Counted from the first letter of the stretch, positions 18,469-28,480 are shown. The stretch: 64,000 nucleotides of DNA from Calothrix brevissima NIES-22 (GCF_002367995.1 NZ_AP018207.1:3719083-3783082); one strand, 5' to 3'. The notes: generated by a model not told the origin, from the letters alone. Translations and numbers: made by a program.

Positions 18469-18826
18469 ATATACATACTACAACCATCTGCGATCGCCAT
18501 TTCCATGAAAACCTAAAAACCTGATGTGCGCCTGTGAATGTTAACAGCCGCACATTGTTTTTGATATGAGGACTTACGCACCGAACACAAAAACCCTCAC
18601 AAGGGTGGTCAAAAGTCAAAAGTCAATGGTCAAATTTTAGGTTTTTGGACTATTGACTATTGACCATTGACAAAAAGCATGAAAAATATCTGACACTGCG
18701 TAAGTCCTAGATATGTGGAAAAGCAAAAACCAACAATCAAATTTCGCCAAGAAAATTAGGGTAGGTATTACCCACCCTAAGATGTTTACCTCTATGGAGT
18801 TGGTTGTAAACTTAATGACCAAAAAA
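18469..18826. other. Gap between pstB and the tnpB element
   Basis: Contains the MITE-like element 18569-18708 and about 120 nt of unique sequence that abuts the IS left end. I see no gene. Confidence 0.6.
18569..18708. repeat. MITE-like element with AGGACTTACGCA ends
   Basis: AGGACTTACGCA (18569-18580) and TGCGTAAGTCCT (18697-18708) are a perfect 12-bp inverted repeat. GATATG directly precedes the left end and recurs one nucleotide after the right end, which may be a target duplication. The 140-bp body has no reading frame and contains heptanucleotide TCAATGG/TTGACTA repeats. Confidence 0.6.
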
Positions 18827-18926
18827 ATGGGATACAAGCCCCGTTCTTACTTCGACAGGCTCAGTAACCATCCAGGACGGCTTTGTGTTATTATACTATT
18901 TGATACCAGTTATTCCAGTATCAAAT

Positions 18927-20207
18927 GTGTTGATCTACGAGTTTAAAGTCAATCCAAAATCACAACAACTAACCGCCATTGATGAAGCAATTAGGACATC
19001 TCAGTTTGTCCGAAATAAAGTGCTGCGTTATTGGATGGATAATAGTGGTGTTGGGAATACAGAAATGTTTAGATATAACACGTTGTTAAGGAAGGAATTT
19101 AAGTTTGTGGAGGACTTAAATTCTCATGCTTGTCAAACTGCTGTTGAGCGAGTTTTAAAAGCAGTTAACCGCTTTTACGATAACTGCAAGAGGCAAATTC
19201 CAGGCAAAAAGGGGTATCCCAAGTTCAAGAAAAATACTCGCTCTGTTGAATATAAAGTCTCTGGATGGAAACTGTCAGAAAATAGGAAGCATATTACTTT
19301 CACGGACAACAAAGGAATAGGTACTCTGAAGCTGATAGGGACTAGAGACTTAAACTTTTATCAACTAGAGCAAATCAAGCGAGTCAGAATTGTACGCCGT
19401 GCCGATGGGTACTATGTGCAATTCTCGGTGCAATTAGATCCCAGAGATACGGTTAAGCCAATAACTCCTAGCCAAAAAGCGGTGGGTGTTGATGTGGGCA
19501 TCAAGTATTTTTTGGCAGATAGTCAAGGCAATACTGAACCCAATCCACAATTCTACCGCCAGGGAGAAAAGCAACTTAATCGCTTAAATCGGAAAAAATC
19601 TCACAAGTGCAAAAAAGGCAATCCACCCTTCGACTCCGCTCAGGGCAGGCAGTCCCGAAATTATTACAAAGCTAGGCAGCGATATGCCCGTAAACATTTA
19701 AGGGTAAGTAGGCAGCGAGAAGAGTTTGTCAAGAGAGTGGCACTCCGTTTAATCAAGTCTAACGACTTAGTAGCCTATGAAGATTTAAATGTTAAAGGCA
19801 TGGTTAAAAATCGACATCTGGCTAAGTCGATAAGTGATGCAGGATGGTCAAAGTTTCGCTCTTGGTTAGATTATTTTGGTTATAAATACGGGAAGATAAC
19901 CATTGCTGTTGCTCCCCATAATACCAGCCAAAATTGTTCTAACTGTGGTGAAAAGGTGCAGAAGTCTCTATCAACTAGAACTCATATTTGTCATCATTGT
20001 GGATTTGTTGAGGATAGGGACATTAATGCTGCTATCAATATCTTGCAAAAGGGATTAGGTGAGTCACTTGCGGTGGACGGGTTTCCCGGCATAAGCAAAG
20101 TGACGAACCCGAAGGGTACCGTGGGGCACACGGGAGCTTGTAAGCTTGGGGAGTTTGATCCTCTAGCTTCGTTGGAGCAATCCTGCGAAGGTAAGATTGG
20201 ACTGTGA
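18927..20207 (+). CDS. tnpB: RNA-guided endonuclease TnpB family protein
   Basis: TnpB nucleases cut DNA next to a target-adjacent motif, guided by an omega-RNA made from the element's right end, and help retain the IS. I chose GTG 18927 (426 residues, MLIYEFKVNPKSQQ...) over GTG 18885 because homologues begin at that segment. The RuvC residues are all present: Asp189 (GVDVGIKY), Glu285 (AYEDLNV) and Asp365 (DRDINAA). A zinc ribbon has Cys337, Cys340, Cys355 and Cys358. Residues about 234-243 (PFDSAQGRQS) come from an in-frame dispersed repeat between the two RuvC parts, in a loop region. Product appears potentially active, as no frame is broken. Confidence 0.88.
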   Translation: MLIYEFKVNPKSQQLTAIDEAIRTSQFVRNKVLRYWMDNSGVGNTEMFRYNTLLRKEFKFVEDLNSHACQTAVERVLKAVNRFYDNCKRQIPGKKGYPKFKKNTRSVEYKVSGWKLSENRKHITFTDNKGIGTLKLIGTRDLNFYQLEQIKRVRIVRRADGYYVQFSVQLDPRDTVKPITPSQKAVGVDVGIKYFLADSQGNTEPNPQFYRQGEKQLNRLNRKKSHKCKKGNPPFDSAQGRQSRNYYKARQRYARKHLRVSRQREEFVKRVALRLIKSNDLVAYEDLNVKGMVKNRHLAKSISDAGWSKFRSWLDYFGYKYGKITIAVAPHNTSQNCSNCGEKVQKSLSTRTHICHHCGFVEDRDINAAINILQKGLGESLAVDGFPGISKVTNPKGTVGHTGACKLGEFDPLASLEQSCEGKIGL

Positions 20208-20246
20208 ACCAAGAATCCCCGCCCTTATAGGGCGGTGGAGTGTCAA
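20050..20246 (+). ncRNA. Putative omega-RNA (reRNA) of the tnpB element
   Basis: In IS605-group elements the guide scaffold overlaps the 3' end of tnpB and stops at the element's right end. Here the last 150 nt of tnpB and the following 39 nt can fold into GC-rich stems, ending in the hairpin GCCCTTATAGGGC at 20221-20233 and GGAGTGTCAA. The guide would then be the flanking sequence from 20247 onwards (AAAAACTGATTACAAAGGAC). The 5' border is a guess. Confidence 0.5.
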
Positions 20247-20255
20247 AAAAACTGA

Positions 20256-21845
20256 TTACAAAGGACGATAAACGCGGTAGTTGATATTGGGGAAGATATT
20301 ATCCATCAACTCAATTTTTTCTAACCAACCGCTATCAACTTTGCCAATTTTGATATCTTCGTAGAGTTTATTAAACCGCATTAAGTGCGATCGCGTTCTT
20401 CTCACCGCATAGGGTACCATTGTCCCTGTCCGCATGATAAATGCCCAGTCAGAAGATTGTGCTAATAGTAACTCCCTTGCAGCTTGGTTTAAAGCCTTCC
20501 ATTGCAATTCATCTTCTGGTTCTATATGAGAGATTTCAATCATCCGTTCCGCAGCTTTGTGCAAATGGGGGTAAATCCATGCATTGGTGTCGTTTAACCA
20601 ATATTCATGGAATCCCTTATAACCCCAACTCGATTGAGAAGGACGACATACTTGTTGAGTTGGTTGTTCGCGTAAATAATCTGCTAAATGAGTCATGGCA
20701 TAGGTTTTTTGGTCATACCATGATTTACGGAACAGATAATCAATAAACCAGGGGCCTTCATACCACCAATGTCCAAATAACTCAGCATCGTAGGGTGAAA
20801 CTATAATCGGTGGACGCTGCATTATACCATGTAAATGCTCGGCTTGTCGTTCTCGATTATACATGAAGTTGGCAGCATGTTCTGCTGCTTTTTCCTTTGC
20901 CCAGTAAGGGTCATACAGTGCTTTATCGGAAAGTCCTAAGCCCCGCCCAGTAATTTTATGATACTTAATGCCAGTATTTTTACGCTGCCCGTTAGGCATG
21001 ATGTAGGGCTTGATGTACTCATATTCTGCTTCCCAGCCCAAATCTTTGTAAAATTCACGATATTCTGCTGCACCAGGATAGCCTACTTCAGAAGACCATA
21101 CCTGTTGCGAAGATTCATGATCGCGTCCAAAAGCAGCTACACCAGTTTCGCTAAAAATGGGGGCATAGGTACCGAAACGGGGACGAGGACGGGCGTAAAG
21201 GATACCATGACCGTCAGTCAGGAAGTAACGCAACCCTGCATCGGTCAGCATCCGTTCTAAACCTTCATAGTAAGCACATTCAGGCAACCAAATGCCTCTG
21301 GGTGCTTGACCAAAAGTTTCTTCGTAATGTTCGCAAGCTACCTGAATTTGTGCCCAAACAGCTTCGGGATACATTTTCATCAGTGGTAGGTAGCCGTGAG
21401 TAGCACCACAAGTAATAATTTCCAGGTTGTTAGTATCTTGGAACTGTTTAAATGCTGTTACTAAATCGCCCTTGTAATGTTCCCATACCTGACGCGCTTC
21501 GTTAAACTCCGTAGCATAATGTTCTGCTAAATACTTAAGATGCCCATTGTGGACATTCCGTTCAGCCTCTAGTTCAATTAGTTCTTCTAGCTTGGCTAAA
21601 TGTGCATCATAGCGTTCTTGTAACAGAGGATCGCGGAGCATTGATACCAAAGGTGGTGTCATGCTCATCGTGATTTTAAAATCGATGCCGTCTCGCTTTA
21701 GTCCTTCAAATACTTTCAATAAGGGAATATAAGTTTCTGTAATGGCTTCATATAGCCATTCTTCCTCCAACACATAATCACTTTCTGGGTGACGAACGAA
21801 GGGTAGATGTGCATGGAGAACAAGCGCGACGTAGCCTATAGCCAT
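20256..21845 (-). CDS. GH57 1,4-alpha-glucan branching enzyme
   Basis: Transfers alpha-1,4-glucan segments to alpha-1,6 branches in glycogen synthesis. The 529-residue protein has the GH57 start HAHLPFVRHPE (residues 11-21), catalytic nucleophile Glu189 in GIWLPEC and acid/base Asp353 in SPYDAELFGHWWYEG. The C-terminal helical region (DELQWKALNQAARELLLAQSSDWAFIMRTGTMV) is the DUF1957 part found in GH57 branching enzymes. It is convergent with tnpB, whose omega-RNA guide region ends just at its stop codon. Confidence 0.92.
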   Translation of the reverse strand: MAIGYVALVLHAHLPFVRHPESDYVLEEEWLYEAITETYIPLLKVFEGLKRDGIDFKITMSMTPPLVSMLRDPLLQERYDAHLAKLEELIELEAERNVHNGHLKYLAEHYATEFNEARQVWEHYKGDLVTAFKQFQDTNNLEIITCGATHGYLPLMKMYPEAVWAQIQVACEHYEETFGQAPRGIWLPECAYYEGLERMLTDAGLRYFLTDGHGILYARPRPRFGTYAPIFSETGVAAFGRDHESSQQVWSSEVGYPGAAEYREFYKDLGWEAEYEYIKPYIMPNGQRKNTGIKYHKITGRGLGLSDKALYDPYWAKEKAAEHAANFMYNRERQAEHLHGIMQRPPIIVSPYDAELFGHWWYEGPWFIDYLFRKSWYDQKTYAMTHLADYLREQPTQQVCRPSQSSWGYKGFHEYWLNDTNAWIYPHLHKAAERMIEISHIEPEDELQWKALNQAARELLLAQSSDWAFIMRTGTMVPYAVRRTRSHLMRFNKLYEDIKIGKVDSGWLEKIELMDNIFPNINYRVYRPL

Positions 21846-22178
21846 AATTATTCTGGGGTGGTACGTGTAAATTGAAGGTCGAGAGGTGTTTGGCAGAAAT
21901 TAACAATATTTTAAGACTTTATTGGGATTGTGACATTAGTTAATGTTTTTTTCCTCAATAAATATTCTTCCACAGCAGAAATGATTAGCTGTAGCGCGAT
22001 CGCTAACATAAACTCTGCACAAAATTTTTTGGGCTTTTGAGCGAGTAAATAAAACCCTGAAGCCGAAAACTAAATTCCTGACTACGCAGACTACCAAAAT
22101 CAGAACATTTGGTGTAAAAAAGTATAGGTAATAAGATAATTGAGGATCTCTGCTAGCGTTACCAGCTTTATTATCCGC
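21846..22178. other. Intergenic region upstream of the GH57 gene
   Basis: 333 nt between rsgA's end and the branching enzyme start, both on the minus strand. It should contain the GH57 promoter. One GCGATCGC site is present at 21998; no gene, tandem repeat or long hairpin is visible. Confidence 0.6.
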
Positions 22179-23300
22179 CTATTCTTCACTATCTTGATAC
22201 AAATCTTGCAAAGCTTGGAGTTGGGTTTTGCGAGCTACACGACGATATTTTTTACTTTCTAACTTTGGTTCGTACTGAGTCTGACCTTTACCTTTAGTTT
22301 TTAACTTTAAGGTAGATTCAGGATCTGCTTGCTGATGGCGTTGAGTTTGATAGGCGATCGCATCTGCCAAAAACTCGAGATAATGCTCATAGCGTTCCCA
22401 GTCTCCATGCACCACACAATCAGGCTCATCTCGATGCAGACAATCGTTAAAGCGACAACTACCCGTGGCTAACCGCTCTCTAGCTTCGGGGAAATAATAA
22501 ACTAATTCTTCGGGAGTACAATCGAGGTCTGGTTGGTTAAAACCTGGAGTATCTGCTAATAAACCTTTGCTAGGTAATTCAAATAATTCTACATGACGGG
22601 TAGTGTGACGACCCCGCGCTAATTTACCCGAAACTTCACCGACGCGCAGATTTACATCGGGAACCAAGGAATTAATGAGACTAGATTTGCCAACTCCAGA
22701 CGGGCCAGCAATTACAGTGATTCTCTGATTTAAGTAATTAGATATTTGGTCAATATTTATACTGTTTTGCACGCTAATAAATAGCGGTTGATAACCCCAA
22801 GCTAGCAAGCGATCGCTAATTTGCTGTTGCATTTGTGGCGAGATTAAATCGCTTTTATTCAGGCATAAAACCACATCTAAGCCTGTAGATTCCGCTTTCA
22901 CCAAAAAGCGACTTAATTGGTAAGCTTCCAGAGGTGGATCGGCAACAGCGAAAACGAGAAGAATTTGGTTGACATTGGCAATTGGCGGACGATCTAACTG
23001 AGTTTGCCGGGGTAGGACATCAGCGATCGCACCACGTCCCCCAGCCCAATCTGGTTCTTCAATGACGACGCGATCGCCCACCATTACCTGTTGACCAATT
23101 TTTTTCAAGCGCGTTCTGCGGGTGCAGAGGAGCATAGGGGGAGTGGAAGACGCAGAAATTGTTGGTGATAAATTCTCTGCGTCATTACTTTCCTGGGGTT
23201 CCTTGTCTGTGACATCCAACTGGACTTGATAAAAATTAGCTTGTACAGCTAGCACTGTACCTAATAACTGTCCAGTGGTGAAATTAACTGTTCCTGTCAT
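22179..23300 (-). CDS. rsgA: Ribosome small-subunit-dependent GTPase RsgA
   Basis: Circularly permuted GTPase that assists late maturation of the 30S subunit. The start at 23300 is chosen because its ATG overlaps the tusA-like stop in ATGA; the longer frame to 23348 adds 16 unlikely residues. The 373-residue protein has an N-terminal OB-like domain, then G4 (CLNKSD), then G1 (GPSGVGKSSLIN), G3 (DTPGF) and a C-terminal zinc motif (CRFNDCLHRDEPDC). The C-terminal 50 residues are basic. It is the third gene of the dnaJ-tusA-rsgA unit. Confidence 0.95.
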   Translation of the reverse strand: MTGTVNFTTGQLLGTVLAVQANFYQVQLDVTDKEPQESNDAENLSPTISASSTPPMLLCTRRTRLKKIGQQVMVGDRVVIEEPDWAGGRGAIADVLPRQTQLDRPPIANVNQILLVFAVADPPLEAYQLSRFLVKAESTGLDVVLCLNKSDLISPQMQQQISDRLLAWGYQPLFISVQNSINIDQISNYLNQRITVIAGPSGVGKSSLINSLVPDVNLRVGEVSGKLARGRHTTRHVELFELPSKGLLADTPGFNQPDLDCTPEELVYYFPEARERLATGSCRFNDCLHRDEPDCVVHGDWERYEHYLEFLADAIAYQTQRHQQADPESTLKLKTKGKGQTQYEPKLESKKYRRVARKTQLQALQDLYQDSEE

Positions 23301-23554
23301 TGGGCGATCGCAGGACGGCGTACTAACAAGGAAAAATAACCAGTGCAATCTGCAATTTGTTCTACCTGATAGCCTGCCATAGACAAGCTATCAGGAACCT
23401 GCTCAATTGGTTCGCCAGGATCTAGCCACACTTCTAATAAACTTCCCGGTGGCATTTTTTCCAGACGTAACTTTGTCCGCACAAAATTAATCGGGCAAGG
23501 AGTACCGCGTAAATCCAATTGAGCGTCAGGAGATGATAGAGAAGATACAGTCAT
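23297..23554 (-). CDS. TusA/SirA-like sulfurtransferase family protein
   Basis: An 85-residue protein with the family motif LDLRGTPCPINFVRTKLRL, Cys20 being the expected persulfide carrier. Known relatives pass sulfur to tRNA thiolation or cofactor synthesis; which acceptor it serves here is unknown. Its ATG overlaps the dnaJ stop (TAATG) and its stop overlaps the rsgA start (ATGA), so the three genes are translationally coupled. Confidence 0.88.
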   Translation of the reverse strand: MTVSSLSSPDAQLDLRGTPCPINFVRTKLRLEKMPPGSLLEVWLDPGEPIEQVPDSLSMAGYQVEQIADCTGYFSLLVRRPAIAQ

Positions 23555-24681
23555 TACTTAAACAGATTACCCAAGAATCCTTCTAGACCGCCCTTACCAG
23601 TGCGCTCTCCCTTAATTTTAGCTAGCTTCTCTAACAATTCTCTCTCCTCTGGGGTGACCTTATTGGGAATATCAATCAGCACAGTCAGCAAATGGTCGCC
23701 ACGGCTCACAGGATTACCTAAGCGCGGTACACCACGATTTTCTAATTTCATCACTGTATTGGGTTGAGTACCTGCGGGAATGATTAATTCCACCGGGCCA
23801 TCAACTGTCTCTACTTCCAAACGACAGCCTAAAATTGCTTGCAGGTAACTAATTTTGATTTCTGAGAGAATGTTAATGCCGTCACGCTGAAATTCTGCAT
23901 CTTCATTCACAAATAAGTAGACGTACAAGTCTCCGGGAGGGCCGCCTCTTTGGCCTGCATCTCCTTCTTGAGAAATGCGCAAACGAGTACCGTTATCTAC
24001 ACCAGCCGGAATCGTAATTTTCAGCTTTTTGGTAATTTGATTTGTGCCTTTACCCTCACAGGCATCACATTTATCTTCAATCACCATTCCCGTACCATTA
24101 CAGGTAGGACAAGTAGAAACTTGGGTAAAACTACCAAAGGGCGTTCTGGTGACGCGGCGGACTTGACCCGAACCGCTACAAGTTGAACAAGTGCGTGGGC
24201 GAGTACCTGGTTTAGCTCCAGAACCACTACAAACATCACAGGTTTCTAGATGGGAAATGCGAATTTCTTTTTCACCACCAAATACTGCTTCCCGAAAATC
24301 TAACTTCAGGTCTAATCGCAGATCGTCACCCCGCACCGGGCCGCTACGTCTTCTTTGGGTCGGGCCGCCCATTCCCCCAGCAAAGCCACTGAAAATGCTC
24401 TCAAAAATATCGGCAAAGCCGCCCATATCGCCCATATCTTGAAAGCCAGACGCCGCCGCACCAGAGACACCAGCCTCTCCAAAACGGTTGTAACGCTCTC
24501 TCATTTCTGGCTCGGAAAGCACTTCATAAGCACGGTTAATTTCCTTAAACCGCTCCTCTGCTCCCGGTTCTTTGTTCACGTCTGGGTGATACTTCCGGGC
24601 TAATCGGCGGTAAGCTTGTTTGATTTCTTCTTTGTCGGCGTCACGAGAGACACCCAGAATTTCATAATAGTCGCGGGCCAT
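23554..24681 (-). CDS. dnaJ: Chaperone protein DnaJ
   Basis: Hsp40 cochaperone that delivers clients to DnaK and stimulates its ATPase. The 375-residue type I protein has a J domain with HPD at 32-34, a Gly/Phe-rich linker, four CxxCxGxG zinc motifs ([38 protein letters not shown]) and the C-terminal client-binding domains ending [14 protein letters not shown]. It lies 811 nt from dnaK, separated by tandem repeats, and leads into tusA and rsgA. Confidence 0.96.
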   Translation of the reverse strand: MARDYYEILGVSRDADKEEIKQAYRRLARKYHPDVNKEPGAEERFKEINRAYEVLSEPEMRERYNRFGEAGVSGAAASGFQDMGDMGGFADIFESIFSGFAGGMGGPTQRRRSGPVRGDDLRLDLKLDFREAVFGGEKEIRISHLETCDVCSGSGAKPGTRPRTCSTCSGSGQVRRVTRTPFGSFTQVSTCPTCNGTGMVIEDKCDACEGKGTNQITKKLKITIPAGVDNGTRLRISQEGDAGQRGGPPGDLYVYLFVNEDAEFQRDGINILSEIKISYLQAILGCRLEVETVDGPVELIIPAGTQPNTVMKLENRGVPRLGNPVSRGDHLLTVLIDIPNKVTPEERELLEKLAKIKGERTGKGGLEGFLGNLFK

Positions 24682-25492
24682 ATAGCAAAGGTAAAAGTTA
24701 GAAGGAAGAAAGCAGAAGAGCCACTGCGTCCTTAGAGATTTTCCAGCTTGTACAAGCTTGGTAGGATGTGGCGTGGCAGAAAGTAGAGGGCAAAAGGTAG
24801 TAGTTAAATTTTGTTAATAATTGATTTTACCTTTTCCCTTTTACAAAAATCACCAGCAAGAATTAAGCAACAGGTGCTTTGCTCGTGAGAGACGATAAAA
24901 GCTACGGAAAGGACGAGCAAAGCAGAACCCTGCTCTGACTTCTCACTACCTGATGCTGTCTCTTTTACAATTGTGCTACGTAGGTAAGGAAAAACCCGCC
25001 CATCCACCAGAGGGGCTAGCCGCACTATTAGGTGTGGAAAACCCCCCTTTAGTGTTTTGGTATCTGTGCTGGGATGTATCTAGCCCACGGCAATTTGCTT
25101 CTACAATCTAGCAAAATTAGAGATGAGGAACTAGGGATCGGGATCTAGGGACAAGGAAAGACTTAATCGCTAATTCCTCATACCAATCCCTAGAACCTAA
25201 TCTCCCAAGCCCTAATACTAAATTACGCCTGATGCGAATTAGAAACACCTTTTATTCCATCAAGGTTTCTAGATTTGTCCCAATTCACTGTTTTGGGAGT
25301 ACCTAGTAAATTAAAAGCGTTTCAACACTTAATTCACATTAAACGTAAATTCTCAATACTGAATTTTTTGTTATCTGTCGCCAATTATCTGTCGCCAATT
25401 ATCTGTCGCCAATTATCTGTCGCCAATTATCTGTCGCCAATTATCTGTCGCCAATTATCTGTCGCCAATTATCTGTCGCCAATTTCCCATCT
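24682..25492. other. dnaK-dnaJ intergenic region
   Basis: The 811-nt gap contains eight perfect 14-nt repeats close to the dnaK stop and otherwise unique sequence. A 73-codon minus-strand frame (24804-25025) has no recognisable product. The dnaJ promoter is likely in the 200 nt nearest to dnaJ. I found no CIRCE inverted repeat. Confidence 0.6.
25371..25482. repeat. 14-nt tandem repeat, eight perfect copies
   Basis: The unit TTATCTGTCGCCAA occurs eight times head to tail without a mismatch. It begins 10 nt beyond the dnaK stop codon, so it would lie in the dnaK 3' untranslated region. Perfect identity suggests recent expansion, and copy number probably varies between strains. Confidence 0.95.
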
Positions 25493-27457
25493 CTAATCTA
25501 TGGCTTCATAATCAGCTTGTGCCGTATTTTCGTCCTCAAAATCAAAGTTAAATTGTGGTATTAGCGTTCCACTAATTGGTTGTTCTGGTTGTGAAACCAA
25601 CTCTTTTTCAGGAACTTGTGATTGAGATTCTTCATCTGAGTGGGTGTGAACACGGTTGTATACGTTAGCACCAATGGCAAAGAGAGTTTTTTGGAAATCT
25701 TCCAAATTCTGCTGGAATTCTTGTATAGAAATTTGAGAGTTAGTCATGGCTGCTTGCAGTTGTTTGACTTTCTCATTAGCCAAATTTTTCATCTCTTCGG
25801 GAATGAAGTGGCCATTATCCTTTAAAGTCGATTCGTAGCTAAAGAATAGATTCTCAGCCTGATTTTTCAGTTCAACCAGTTCTTTACGCCTTCTATCATC
25901 TTCAGCAAACACTTCAGCAGCTTGGCGCATCCTTTCAACTTCTTGACTAGTTAAACCACCAGTATTGGTAATTCTGATACTCTGCTCTCTACCTGTGCCT
26001 TTGTCTTGGGCAGAAACTTTGAGGATACCATTAACATCGATATCAAAAGCAACTTCAATTTGGGGCACACCACGGGGTGCTGGCGGGATTCCTGCTAGCA
26101 AGAACTTACCAAGACTTTTGTTATCTCGTGCCATTGCTCGTTCACCTTGGAGGACATGAATTTCTACTGAAGTTTGTCCATCAACGGCTGTAGAAAAAAT
26201 TTGCCCTTTACTGGTAGGAATTGTGGTGTTACGTTCGATGATTTTGGTAAATACCTCACCCAAGGTTTCAATACCCAAAGATAGAGGAATGACATCCAAC
26301 AATAAAAGATTATCAACTTCTCCACCCATCACCCCAGCTTGAATCGCCGCACCGAGAGCTACTGCTTCATCGGGGTTAACGGAGCGATCGGGGGTTTTCC
26401 CGTTGAAAAACTTGATCAAGGCGTTTTGGACTGCCGGAATGCGAGTGGAACCACCAACCAAAATAATCCGATCGATGTCTTGTGCTTTACAATCGGCATC
26501 TTTCATCGCTTGAGTCATTGGTTCGATGGTGGCTACGACTAAATGCCCTGTTAGTTCTTCAAATTTTGAGCGGGTAAGTTCTAGTTCTAGATGTTTTGGG
26601 CCTGTTTCATCGGCGGTAATAAAAGGCAAGTTAATCGAGGTACTCAGCATACTCGAAAGTTCAATTTTTGCCTTTTCTGCTGCTTCGCGCAGGCGCTGCA
26701 ATGCCATTTTATCTTGTGACAGGTCTATCTTCTCTTGTTCTAGGAAACCTTCAATGATCCAGCGCAATACACAGTCATCAAAGTCATCGCCGCCTAGCTG
26801 ATTATTACCATTAGTCGCCTTGACTTCAAACACCCCATCTCCCAGTTGCAGGATGGATACGTCAAAAGTGCCACCTCCCAAGTCAAAGACAAGAATTAGC
26901 TGCTCTTGGTCTTGTTTATCTAAACCAAAAGCTAAAGCAGCAGCTGTAGGTTCGTTAATGATTCTTAAGACTTCTAGCCCAGCAATTGTCCCGGCATCTT
27001 TAGTTGCTTGTCTTTGAGCGTCGGTGAAATAGGCTGGTACGGTAATTACTGCCCGATCTACAGTTTCACCCAAGAAATTTTCTGCATCCTGCTTCAGCTT
27101 TTGCAGGATCATAGAAGATATTTCTTGGGGTGTATAGTTACGTCCGCGAATTTGTACATCCACGGTATCGTCTCGACCTTTAACACAGGTATAAGGCGAT
27201 CGCTCGCGTTCTGCTGCTGTTTCTTCCCAACGCCGCCCGATAAATCTTTTGATACTAAAGACTGTGTTTTCCGCATTAGTCACGGCTTGCCGCTTGGCTA
27301 GCTGACCGACCAAGCGATCGCCCCCCTTGCCAAATCCTACAATACTTGGAGTTGTGCGCCCACCTTCGGAATTAGCAATTACAACTGCTTTCCCTCCTTC
27401 CAAAACAGCGACGCAACTATTAGTAGTGCCTAAATCGATTCCTATAACTTTTCCCAT
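25493..27457 (-). CDS. dnaK: Chaperone protein DnaK (Hsp70)
   Basis: ATP-driven chaperone. The 654-residue protein has the nucleotide-binding domain (GIDLGTTNS at 6-14, [12 protein letters not shown] near 194) and substrate-binding domain ([39 protein letters not shown]). The acidic tail ends [10 protein letters not shown] rather than the EEVD-like end of some Hsp70s. Cyanobacteria carry several DnaK paralogues; proximity to grpE and dnaJ suggests that this one works with them. grpE lies 285 nt upstream on the same strand. Confidence 0.96.
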   Translation of the reverse strand: MGKVIGIDLGTTNSCVAVLEGGKAVVIANSEGGRTTPSIVGFGKGGDRLVGQLAKRQAVTNAENTVFSIKRFIGRRWEETAAERERSPYTCVKGRDDTVDVQIRGRNYTPQEISSMILQKLKQDAENFLGETVDRAVITVPAYFTDAQRQATKDAGTIAGLEVLRIINEPTAAALAFGLDKQDQEQLILVFDLGGGTFDVSILQLGDGVFEVKATNGNNQLGGDDFDDCVLRWIIEGFLEQEKIDLSQDKMALQRLREAAEKAKIELSSMLSTSINLPFITADETGPKHLELELTRSKFEELTGHLVVATIEPMTQAMKDADCKAQDIDRIILVGGSTRIPAVQNALIKFFNGKTPDRSVNPDEAVALGAAIQAGVMGGEVDNLLLLDVIPLSLGIETLGEVFTKIIERNTTIPTSKGQIFSTAVDGQTSVEIHVLQGERAMARDNKSLGKFLLAGIPPAPRGVPQIEVAFDIDVNGILKVSAQDKGTGREQSIRITNTGGLTSQEVERMRQAAEVFAEDDRRRKELVELKNQAENLFFSYESTLKDNGHFIPEEMKNLANEKVKQLQAAMTNSQISIQEFQQNLEDFQKTLFAIGANVYNRVHTHSDEESQSQVPEKELVSQPEQPISGTLIPQFNFDFEDENTAQADYEAID

Positions 27458-27742
27458 ACAATTCAGTATTATTACGGATTTTTGTAGCTACAAATCTCTG
27501 CGGACTATGCGGACTATCTTATTTGATTTTTTTATGACAGACAAATACTGACGGAAATATTGATCAGAGATCGGGTCTGAGGCATAAAACTTGGGGAATT
27601 TGTTTCCCTGTCGGATAATTTCCTCGTCTCCCTTTCTCCTGTCTGATCCATCAGTTAGTATCTTTATTTGCACTTCAGCTCAGTTTTGCTCGCCTTGACA
27701 AAAACCAAGGCACTTTTGGTCAGTGAGGCGAGCAACTACAGT

Positions 27743-28480
27743 TTATGAGTTAGCTGGACTCGACTGATCGTCTGGTGCTGGTGCATCTTCTTTAGGCGCA
27801 GCTACTTTCACCATTGCATGGCGCAGTATGCGATCGCCCAAGTAATAACCACGTACTAACTCTTCTAACACTGTTCCTTCTGGATGTTCATCCGTAGGTT
27901 CGCGCATTACTGCTTCATGGAGATTAGGGTCGAATTCTTGACCTTCAGGACGCATGGGGGAGACACCAAGACGTTTTAAGCAATCGACTAATTGTTTGTA
28001 AACGCCTTGGTAGCTTTTATGAATAGTCATTTCACCATCGGTTTGTGGTTTGAGGTGCGATCGCGCCCGCTCAAAGTTATCAACTACTGGTAATAATTCC
28101 GTAATCGTGTTGCGCTTCACCTGCACTTCTAAATCTTCTTTTTCTTTTTGGTTACGTTTACGGTAATTCTCAAAATCTGCCGCAATTCGCATATATTGAT
28201 TGCCGCGTTCTTCTAATTGCGCTTTGAGTGACTCGATTTGTTGAGTCAATTCTCCTAAAGCTGCTGTATTCTGTTCAACTTTCTCAGTCGCTGCGGCAGA
28301 ATTTTCTGATGTAAATGCAGTTCCCGATAGATTATCTTGTGCTACTGGCTCAGTTACTTCGCTGCCAGAGTCGTTGGTGTTGATTTCGACTGGGGAGTCA
28401 CTCTTCATTGCTTGCTTTACCTCTGTGGGTTCACCCAATTGTTGGCTTGTATTGTTTACCTGTTTATTTTCGTCTATCAT
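27743..28480 (-). CDS. grpE: Nucleotide exchange factor GrpE
   Basis: Releases ADP from DnaK. I chose ATG 28480 (245 residues, [14 protein letters not shown]) because the preceding 14 codons to 28522 are not conserved. An acidic, Ser/Thr-rich N-terminal region of about 80 residues is followed by a coiled-coil ([36 protein letters not shown]) and the beta-domain with [24 protein letters not shown] and [16 protein letters not shown]. First gene of the grpE-dnaK pair, divergent from pilB. Confidence 0.95.
   Translation of the reverse strand: MIDENKQVNNTSQQLGEPTEVKQAMKSDSPVEINTNDSGSEVTEPVAQDNLSGTAFTSENSAAATEKVEQNTAALGELTQQIESLKAQLEERGNQYMRIAADFENYRKRNQKEKEDLEVQVKRNTITELLPVVDNFERARSHLKPQTDGEMTIHKSYQGVYKQLVDCLKRLGVSPMRPEGQEFDPNLHEAVMREPTDEHPEGTVLEELVRGYYLGDRILRHAMVKVAAPKEDAPAPDDQSSPANS

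Larger units (their letters stand above)
18827..20246 (+). mobile_element. IS200/IS605-group element with tnpB only
   Basis: The left end, ATGGG at 18827 followed by an AAGCCCCGTTCTT...AGGACGGCTTT hairpin, and the right end, the hairpin CCGCCCTTATAGGGCGG followed by TGGAGTGTCAA ending at 20246, match the architecture of IS605-family ends. The solo element at 45587-45957 has homologous ends in inverse orientation, which defines both borders. There is no tnpA (Y1 transposase), so it is of the IS1341/TnpB-only kind. The left-end hairpin loop contains a 22-nt foreign repeat (see findings). Confidence 0.75.

Noticed and set aside
18469-18826. A tnpA (Y1 transposase) gene upstream of tnpB
   Set aside because: No frame with the HUH and Tyr motifs is present on either side; the element is tnpB only.
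25371-25482. CRISPR array
   Set aside because: Repeats of 14 nt are directly adjacent without spacers, and no cas gene is in the window.
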